Origin: Butyrivibrio sp.
GTDB taxonomy: Bacteria > Bacillota > Clostridia > Lachnospirales > Lachnospiraceae
Length of the DNA stretch: 64,000 bases
Assembly: GCA_015056655.1 (NCBI GenBank)
Contig: SVFV01000013.1
Coordinates: forward strand, 1-64,000
Reading direction: 5' to 3'
Position numbers and translations under genes: made by a program. The notes below the pieces were generated by a model, which was given only the letters and a program-made list of their open reading frames with translations, ran no database searches and was not told the origin of the DNA. This document shows, piece by piece, positions 63,429 to 64,000 of this stretch (position 1 is its first letter; each line of letters starts with the position of its first letter).

Positions 63429-64000
63429 TGTATTATTGTCCAAAATGTAAAATTACAATACGAGGAAATAAACAGTGCTGTCCTTTGTGTGAAGGAAAAA
63501 TCCTTGATAAGGATGGAATGAGAAGAGCTGCAATCGATGAAACACTATATGATATCGATGACCTCGAGGATGATTACAACGAAGCATTTCCGATACTTAA
63601 TGAGAGAAAAATTACAGGTCATACCTTTGCTCGAATCTGTACCTTTATTCTTGCAGTAATTATTGTAATGTGTCTGACCCTTAGATATCTTTTTGGGGAT
63701 ATGGTTTCCTGGACGGGTGTAACGATACTTGGAAGTGTTGTAGCCTGGCTTGATATTCTTGCGGTTCTTAGATACAGGTACAATGTTTTGAAGGTTCTGG
63801 CAGTAGAAGTAATAGTAGCGATCATAGTTGATTACTACATAGATAAGATAACAGGCTTCCATGGCTGGAGTGTTACATGGATGATTCCGTTCTGCCTGGT
63901 TGGTCATACCATCGTAACATTTATTATTGCAAAGGCTATGAAGCTTCGTTTTGTGGAATACATTATCTATATTTGTCTTGATGCATTCCTTGCTTTTTTA
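63428..64000 (+). CDS. Zinc-ribbon membrane protein, truncated by the window end
   Basis: At least 191 codons are open. The protein starts with a double-CxxC zinc ribbon (YYCPKCKITIRGNKQCCPLC, residues 2-21), then an acidic linker and several membrane helices from about 67 onward. It resembles the DUF6320-type proteins often found next to acyltransferases in Lachnospiraceae. The ATG overlaps the stop of the preceding gene (TAATG). The 3' end lies outside the window. Confidence 0.75.
   Translation, partial: MYYCPKCKITIRGNKQCCPLCEGKILDKDGMRRAAIDETLYDIDDLEDDYNEAFPILNERKITGHTFARICTFILAVIIVMCLTLRYLFGDMVSWTGVTILGSVVAWLDILAVLRYRYNVLKVLAVEVIVAIIVDYYIDKITGFHGWSVTWMIPFCLVGHTIVTFIIAKAMKLRFVEYIIYICLDAFLAFL

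Overview
The window reads as a chromosomal segment of an anaerobic, motile, AT-rich Gram-positive bacterium of the Lachnospiraceae, most like Butyrivibrio or Pseudobutyrivibrio. This is inferred from strong AGGAGG-type ribosome binding sites, a 6S-like RNA, CheV, chemoreceptor and flagellin-type proteins, a rubredoxin, abundant c-di-GMP proteins (PilZ, EAL/HDOD, GGDEF), a heterodimeric ABC exporter and glycan enzymes (GH13, GH120, heparinase-like). No tRNA, CRISPR array, complete insertion sequence or prophage was seen.

Layout. 1-44 is the last bases of a 23S rRNA with no 5S gene after it. 0.3-8.7 kb carries cheV, a giant acidic membrane protein, hisH-hisF, ung, lysA and a XerD-like recombinase with altered catalytic residues. 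8.8-12.2 kb holds aroF (minus strand) and a chemoreceptor. 12.3-15.7 kb has a lipoprotein papain-family protease followed by a lipoprotein serpin, with a structured RNA element between them. 15.8-23.3 kb has a small conserved protein, a PilZ protein, a C39-like protein, a heparinase II/III-like protein and a two-gene ABC exporter. 23.3-25.1 kb has a short flagellin-like gene behind a folded leader, and an AP2 / HNH-like / AP2 protein. 25.2-30.0 kb is thrC, citrate synthase and an M24 aminopeptidase. 30.0-30.8 kb is non-coding: a promoter-driven 6S-like RNA and a roughly 330-bp element with inverted-repeat ends.

30.8-43.0 kb carries an EAL/HDOD protein, a hybrid histidine kinase, an aminotransferase, a YgiQ radical SAM protein, a second copy of the structured RNA element, mnmA, a bacterial GH3 adenylase and a debranching enzyme. 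43.1-43.7 kb is the most unusual non-coding stretch: eight regularly spaced 36-37 nt hairpins at 74-75 bp and then 64 bp period, followed by the 3' remnant of a secreted-protein gene. 44-51 kb has two Nudix hydrolases, rubredoxin, two CDF transporters with a manganese-type motif, a YczE-like protein, a spermidine-synthase-like protein, MntP and YggS. 51-54.6 kb is a small protein, hybrid kinase and response regulator operon. 54.6-57.9 kb is a GT4 glycosyltransferase with an amphipathic repeat tail overlapping a GH13 glucosidase. 58-64 kb has a diguanylate cyclase, a cytosolic GH120 beta-xylosidase with an extra C-terminal region, a condensation-fold acyltransferase and a zinc-ribbon membrane protein cut by the window end.

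The best leads are the hairpin array, the two covarying RNA elements and a flagellin leader with a related G-rich loop, the degenerate XerD and HNH-like proteins, and the protease/serpin pair. Start codons were moved from the longest possible frame wherever a ribosome binding site clearly favoured an internal start; these choices are stated in the entries.
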